DNA of 8,460 nt from NCBI GenBank assembly GCA_938009335.1, contig CALLHT010000260.1, positions 1 through 8,460 on the forward strand. Reading direction: 5' to 3'. A model generated the notes under the pieces. It ran no database searches and was not told the origin of the DNA. It saw only the letters and a program-made list of their open reading frames with translations. The stretch is from an uncultured Rhizobiaceae group bacterium (GTDB taxonomy: Bacteria > Pseudomonadota > Alphaproteobacteria > Rhizobiales > Rhizobiaceae). The position numbers were made by a program, and so were the translations under genes. Positions 5,996 to 8,460 of this stretch are shown piece after piece. Position 1 is the stretch's first letter, and each line of letters opens with the position of its first letter.

Positions 5996-7228
5996 TTAGC
6001 CAGCGAACTTGCTATAATCGATCTCTTTATCTTTATCGAGGTGATTGTCGACTGGATCGAGCGGGTATTTTAGACCCGTTGCGCAGTTGTAAAGGACCGC
6101 TGTTTCGTCTTCACTTACTAGGCCTTCAGCCAGTGCACGCTTATATGCTGCGGCTGTAGCTGCGCCTTCTGGGCATAGAAGGAAGCCTTCTTCCGCAGCA
6201 ATCTGGTTACGAATGCTCATAATCTCATCATCTGGAAGCGCCATACCGAAACCACCGGATTCTCGCACTGCGCGAATGATCAAGAAATCACCAACAGCAA
6301 TTGGAACCCGGATACCTGCTGCAACGGTTGATGCATCTTCCCAAAGCGGAGCATGTTCTTCACCATCTTCCCACGCTTTAACGATAGGGGCACAGCCTTC
6401 GGCTTGAACCGCAACCATTTTCGGCATTTTATCATCTTCAAGCCAGCCGAGTTCTTTGAGCTCATGAAACGCTTTCCACATACCGATCAGGCCGGTACCA
6501 CCACCGGTCGGGTAGAAAATCACGTCTGGAAGTTTCCAGCCAAATTGTTCCGCGAGTTCCAGACCCATGGTTTTCTTGCCCTCAATCCGGTAAGGCTCTT
6601 TCAGAGTCGATACATCAAACCAGCCGACGGCTTCCTTGCCGCCACCAACAATCTTTCCGCAATCGTTGATCAGACCGTTGACCATCCAGGTTTCCGCACC
6701 TTGCTGCTGGATTTCACGAATGTTGATGTCCGGCGTATCAGAGGGGCACAGCACTGTTGCTTTTTGACCCGCACGCTTAGCATAGGCTGCCATGGCAGCT
6801 CCGGCATTACCGTTTGTTGGAATTGCCAGATGCTCAATGCCAAATTCTTTTGCCATGGAGACTGCAAGACAAAGACCGCGCGCTTTGAACGAACCCGTTG
6901 GCAAGCGACCTTCGTCTTTTACAATTGCTTTGCCGGGCTTAGCACCCAACAAATGTGCGCTTTGTTCAAGCGGGATTAAGGGAGTTACCACTTCGCCCAA
7001 TGAAACACGGTTCTCCGGTTTAGTTACTGGCAACATTGGAGCATAGCGCCAGAAGCCTGCTTCTTTCGAGTTTTCGATATCATCGCGAGAAACCGCTTTG
7101 CCCATTTTCTCGAGATCATACCGAACGAGCAGCGGGCGGCCTTCATCGGAAAGGCCGTGCACCTTGCCTGCTTCATAGGTTTTGCCTGAGATCGAGCATT
7201 CGAGATGCGAAACGAACGTATCTGTCAT
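5996..7228 (-). CDS. Threonine synthase-like PLP-dependent enzyme
   Basis: Fold-type II PLP enzyme of 410 residues, best described as threonine synthase (thrC product: O-phosphohomoserine to threonine) of the short, plant/archaeal-like type. EGRLPTGSFKARG (106-118) holds the PLP lysine Lys115. PTNGNAGAA (137-145) lies at the ring. GGGTGL (242-247) would bind the PLP phosphate. CATGLKYP (382-389) resembles the TGxGLK segment of threonine synthases. The N-terminus keeps the outline of a zinc ribbon (C11, G15, Y18, then GRPLLVRYDL) but has only one of the usual four cysteines. The ATG at 7228 has AGGAAA about 6 bases upstream. It follows ridA after a 95-bp gap with a hairpin/U-tract and is followed by a strong terminator. 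A threonine/serine ammonia-lyase-like or related beta-eliminating activity is the main alternative, which the RidA neighbour makes worth considering. Confidence 0.8.
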   Translation of the reverse strand: MTDTFVSHLECSISGKTYEAGKVHGLSDEGRPLLVRYDLEKMGKAVSRDDIENSKEAGFWRYAPMLPVTKPENRVSLGEVVTPLIPLEQSAHLLGAKPGKAIVKDEGRLPTGSFKARGLCLAVSMAKEFGIEHLAIPTNGNAGAAMAAYAKRAGQKATVLCPSDTPDINIREIQQQGAETWMVNGLINDCGKIVGGGKEAVGWFDVSTLKEPYRIEGKKTMGLELAEQFGWKLPDVIFYPTGGGTGLIGMWKAFHELKELGWLEDDKMPKMVAVQAEGCAPIVKAWEDGEEHAPLWEDASTVAAGIRVPIAVGDFLIIRAVRESGGFGMALPDDEIMSIRNQIAAEEGFLLCPEGAATAAAYKRALAEGLVSEDETAVLYNCATGLKYPLDPVDNHLDKDKEIDYSKFAG

Positions 7229-7249
7229 TGTATTTTCCTGACTTCGTAG

Positions 7250-7277
7250 AAAAGCCCCAGCGTGTGCTGAGGCTCTT
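7250..7277 (-). terminator. Hairpin with U-tract between ridA and the PLP enzyme gene
   Basis: In minus-strand RNA AAGAGCCUCAGC and GCUGGGGCUUUU pair over up to 12 bp (two wobble pairs) around the loop ACAC. The RNA then reads UUUUCU, the run starting within the stem base. It lies 46 bp after the ridA stop and ends only about 10 bases before the ribosome site of the next gene. It is either the end of the acyl-CoA dehydrogenase-ridA transcript or a leader attenuator for the PLP enzyme gene. Confidence 0.72.
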
Positions 7278-7323
7278 GAATAAGATGAAACTATTTAGAA
7301 GCGGCCTTGGCCGTTTATCCTGA

Positions 7324-7788
7324 TTACTTGATGGCGAATGTCGCTTCGACTTCAACGCTTGCATTAAGTGGCAATGCAGCTACGCCAACCGCGGCCCGTG
7401 CGTGAGCGCCACGCTCTGCCAAAACCTCGCCCATGAAATCAGAAGCGCCATTGATGACTTTCGGATGATCTGTAAAGTCCGGTGTTGATGCAACAAAGCC
7501 ACCCAAACGGATGCAACGCACGATGCGCTCAAGGTCACCATCACAAGCCACTTTAATTTGCGCAAGGATGTTGATCGCACAGACTTTTGCAGCCGCAGCA
7601 CCTTCTTCGATGCTAACACCTGCACCAAGCAAGCCTGTTTGGGTCAGAGCGCCATCGGCAAGTGGCAATTGACCGGAAACGGTTACCAATCCATTGTGAA
7701 CTACATGCCCGATATAGCTTGCGACCGGTGCCGCCGGCTCAGGGATGACGATACCCATATCTGATAGTCGGGCTTCAATTGTACTCAT
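7324..7788 (-). CDS. RidA/YjgF/YER057c/UK114 family enamine/imine deaminase
   Basis: Small cytoplasmic protein of 154 residues, expected to form trimers. RidA proteins hydrolyse reactive enamine/imine intermediates such as 2-aminoacrylate, released by PLP enzymes, to keto acids and ammonia (family knowledge). Visible features are HNGLVTVSGQLPLADG (31-46), GFVASTPDFTDHPKVINGAS (97-116) and HARAAVGVAALPLNASVEVE (129-148). This last segment keeps the conserved Arg131 that binds the substrate carboxylate in RidA. It is longer than E. coli RidA (128 residues), with an N-terminal MSTIEARLSDMGI extension seen in a common YjgF subgroup, so activity may differ. I chose the ATG at 7788 because GGAAA lies 8 bases upstream; the GTG at 7794 would lie too close to it. 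It begins 12 bp after the acyl-CoA dehydrogenase stop, so the two are probably cotranscribed. Confidence 0.87.
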   Translation of the reverse strand: MSTIEARLSDMGIVIPEPAAPVASYIGHVVHNGLVTVSGQLPLADGALTQTGLLGAGVSIEEGAAAAKVCAINILAQIKVACDGDLERIVRCIRLGGFVASTPDFTDHPKVINGASDFMGEVLAERGAHARAAVGVAALPLNASVEVEATFAIK

Positions 7789-7800
7789 TTGCACGTTTCC

Positions 7801-8460
7801 TTATGCGTTGCGGCCCAATTGGATATACCGCTCTAGATGATGATCCGTATCCCCAAATAGATGGTCTATCATGATGATACGCTTGGCAAAATGTCCGACA
7901 GGATACTCCCAGGTCATACCCATGCCACCATGGATTTGAATGGACTCTTCGGCCACCTGACGGCCTATCGTGCCACATAGATGTTTGCAAGCAGAGACTT
8001 CGCGTTCACGCGTAATTCTATCCGCATCCAGATTGCCAGCAGCATTGATTACAGCAGAACGCATTTGTTCGAGTTCAATCAGAATGTCAGCCATGCGATG
8101 ATTGAGTGCCTGAAACTTACCAATCGGCACACCAAACTGCTTGCGCGTATGCATGTATTCGACGGTTAAATCTTTTGCCACTTCCATCGCGCCATAAGCT
8201 TCTGCGCAAACCGCTGTTGTGGCCGCAGAAAAAGCTTCTTCCAGTAGCGAGAAGCCGGCTCCTTCTTCACCCAACAATATGGCAGATGCGCCATCCAATT
8301 GGACTTCGGCAGCGGGATAGCCATCCAATGTGCCGTAGTCACGCACATGCACAGCATCCGACTTCTCAATCAGGAACAGAGAAATTCCATCTTCTGCATC
8401 AGCATCACCTGACGTGCGGGCTGAGACAACCAAATGTGTTGCAGATGCCCCACCAAGAAC
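7801..8460 (-). CDS. Acyl-CoA dehydrogenase subunit, C-terminal part (truncated by window edge)
   Basis: The frame is open to the right edge (VLGGASATHLVVSART at the edge), so this is the last 219 residues of a longer gene; the TTG at 8433 is not a credible start. It covers the end of the middle beta domain (LFLIEKSD, LGEEGAGFSLL) and the C-terminal helical FAD domain. That domain has the signatures YMHTRKQFGVPIGKFQALNH and QIHGGMGMTWEYPVGHFAKR. Family members oxidise acyl-CoA thioesters at the alpha-beta bond with FAD. Where medium-chain enzymes have the catalytic YEGT, this one has FGDT (7846-7857), so the glutamate is absent. The alternative isovaleryl-type position is also not glutamate. 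This matches the small or non-catalytic subunits of heteromeric enzymes such as pimeloyl-CoA dehydrogenase. A partner subunit is expected upstream, outside the window. It heads a likely operon with ridA. Confidence 0.88.
   Translation of the reverse strand, partial: VLGGASATHLVVSARTSGDADAEDGISLFLIEKSDAVHVRDYGTLDGYPAAEVQLDGASAILLGEEGAGFSLLEEAFSAATTAVCAEAYGAMEVAKDLTVEYMHTRKQFGVPIGKFQALNHRMADILIELEQMRSAVINAAGNLDADRITREREVSACKHLCGTIGRQVAEESIQIHGGMGMTWEYPVGHFAKRIIMIDHLFGDTDHHLERYIQLGRNA

Noticed and set aside
6353..6979. Open plus-strand frame of 208 codons opposite the PLP enzyme gene
   Set aside because: Shadow of a well-supported gene; no domain signature.
7302..7313. Perfect palindrome CGGCCTTGGCCG after ridA, as a terminator
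   Set aside because: Only a four-base-pair stem is possible with a real loop and no U-tract follows; the stronger hairpin at 7250-7277 is the better candidate.
7789..7794. GTG at 7794 as the ridA start
   Set aside because: It lies only 2 bases from the GGAAA ribosome site; the ATG at 7788 has proper spacing and gives the usual MSTIEARL N-terminus.
8431..8433. TTG at 8433 as the start of the acyl-CoA dehydrogenase gene
   Set aside because: The frame stays open with family-like sequence to the window edge and most of the enzyme would be missing, so the gene is cut by the window.
1..8460. CRISPR arrays, insertion sequences, tRNA/rRNA genes, toxin-antitoxin or defence genes
   Set aside because: No spaced repeats, transposase motifs, tRNA-like cloverleaf sequences or recognisable defence domains were seen on either strand.

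Overview
The window looks like chromosomal DNA of a free-living Gram-negative bacterium, most likely an alphaproteobacterium. GC content is moderate (about half). Protein styles support the placement: a short PPK2 of the rhizobial type, a PhoR with two close membrane spans, and an N-terminal module on the unknown membrane protein that resembles proteins common in Hyphomicrobiales. The order-level placement is inference. There are no rRNA or tRNA genes, no insertion sequences, no CRISPR array and no phage genes. I see no new multi-gene defence or mobile system. The novelty here is in regulatory structure and in a few protein details.

Layout. At 13-1305 (minus) is phoR, the phosphate-sensing histidine kinase. 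It is divergent from ppk2 (1410-2297, plus), a polyphosphate kinase 2. ppk2 meets tail-to-tail, with only 5 bp between, a minus-strand gene (2303-3643) for an unrecognised single-span membrane protein with a Pro/Glu-rich arm and a C-terminal beta-rich domain. The divergent gap 3644-3908 holds an unusual 44-bp nested inverted repeat (3669-3712) and a strong operator-like palindrome (3877-3892). It precedes a nitronate monooxygenase-like flavoenzyme (3909-4874, plus). The stop codon of that gene overlaps the stop of a minus-strand glutathionyl-hydroquinone reductase (4871-5845) in a shared CTAG.

The right third is all on the minus strand. A heteromer-type acyl-CoA dehydrogenase subunit (7801-8460, running off the right edge) is followed 12 bp later by a RidA-family gene (7324-7788). 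Then comes a hairpin with a U-tract (7250-7277), a threonine synthase-like PLP enzyme (5996-7228), and a second clear intrinsic terminator (5934-5966). A TTGACA-containing dyad sits just downstream of that terminator, ahead of the hydroquinone reductase gene.

How the genes may work together. PhoR and PPK2 both concern phosphate: sensing it, and using polyphosphate as a phosphoryl or energy store. The flavin oxidoreductase and the glutathione-dependent reductase are both redox or detoxification enzymes, and dyads of similar form lie upstream of each. RidA removes reactive enamine/imine intermediates made by PLP enzymes and sits next to one. The acyl-CoA dehydrogenase subunit lacks a glutamate at both usual catalytic-base positions, so it probably acts with a partner encoded outside the window.
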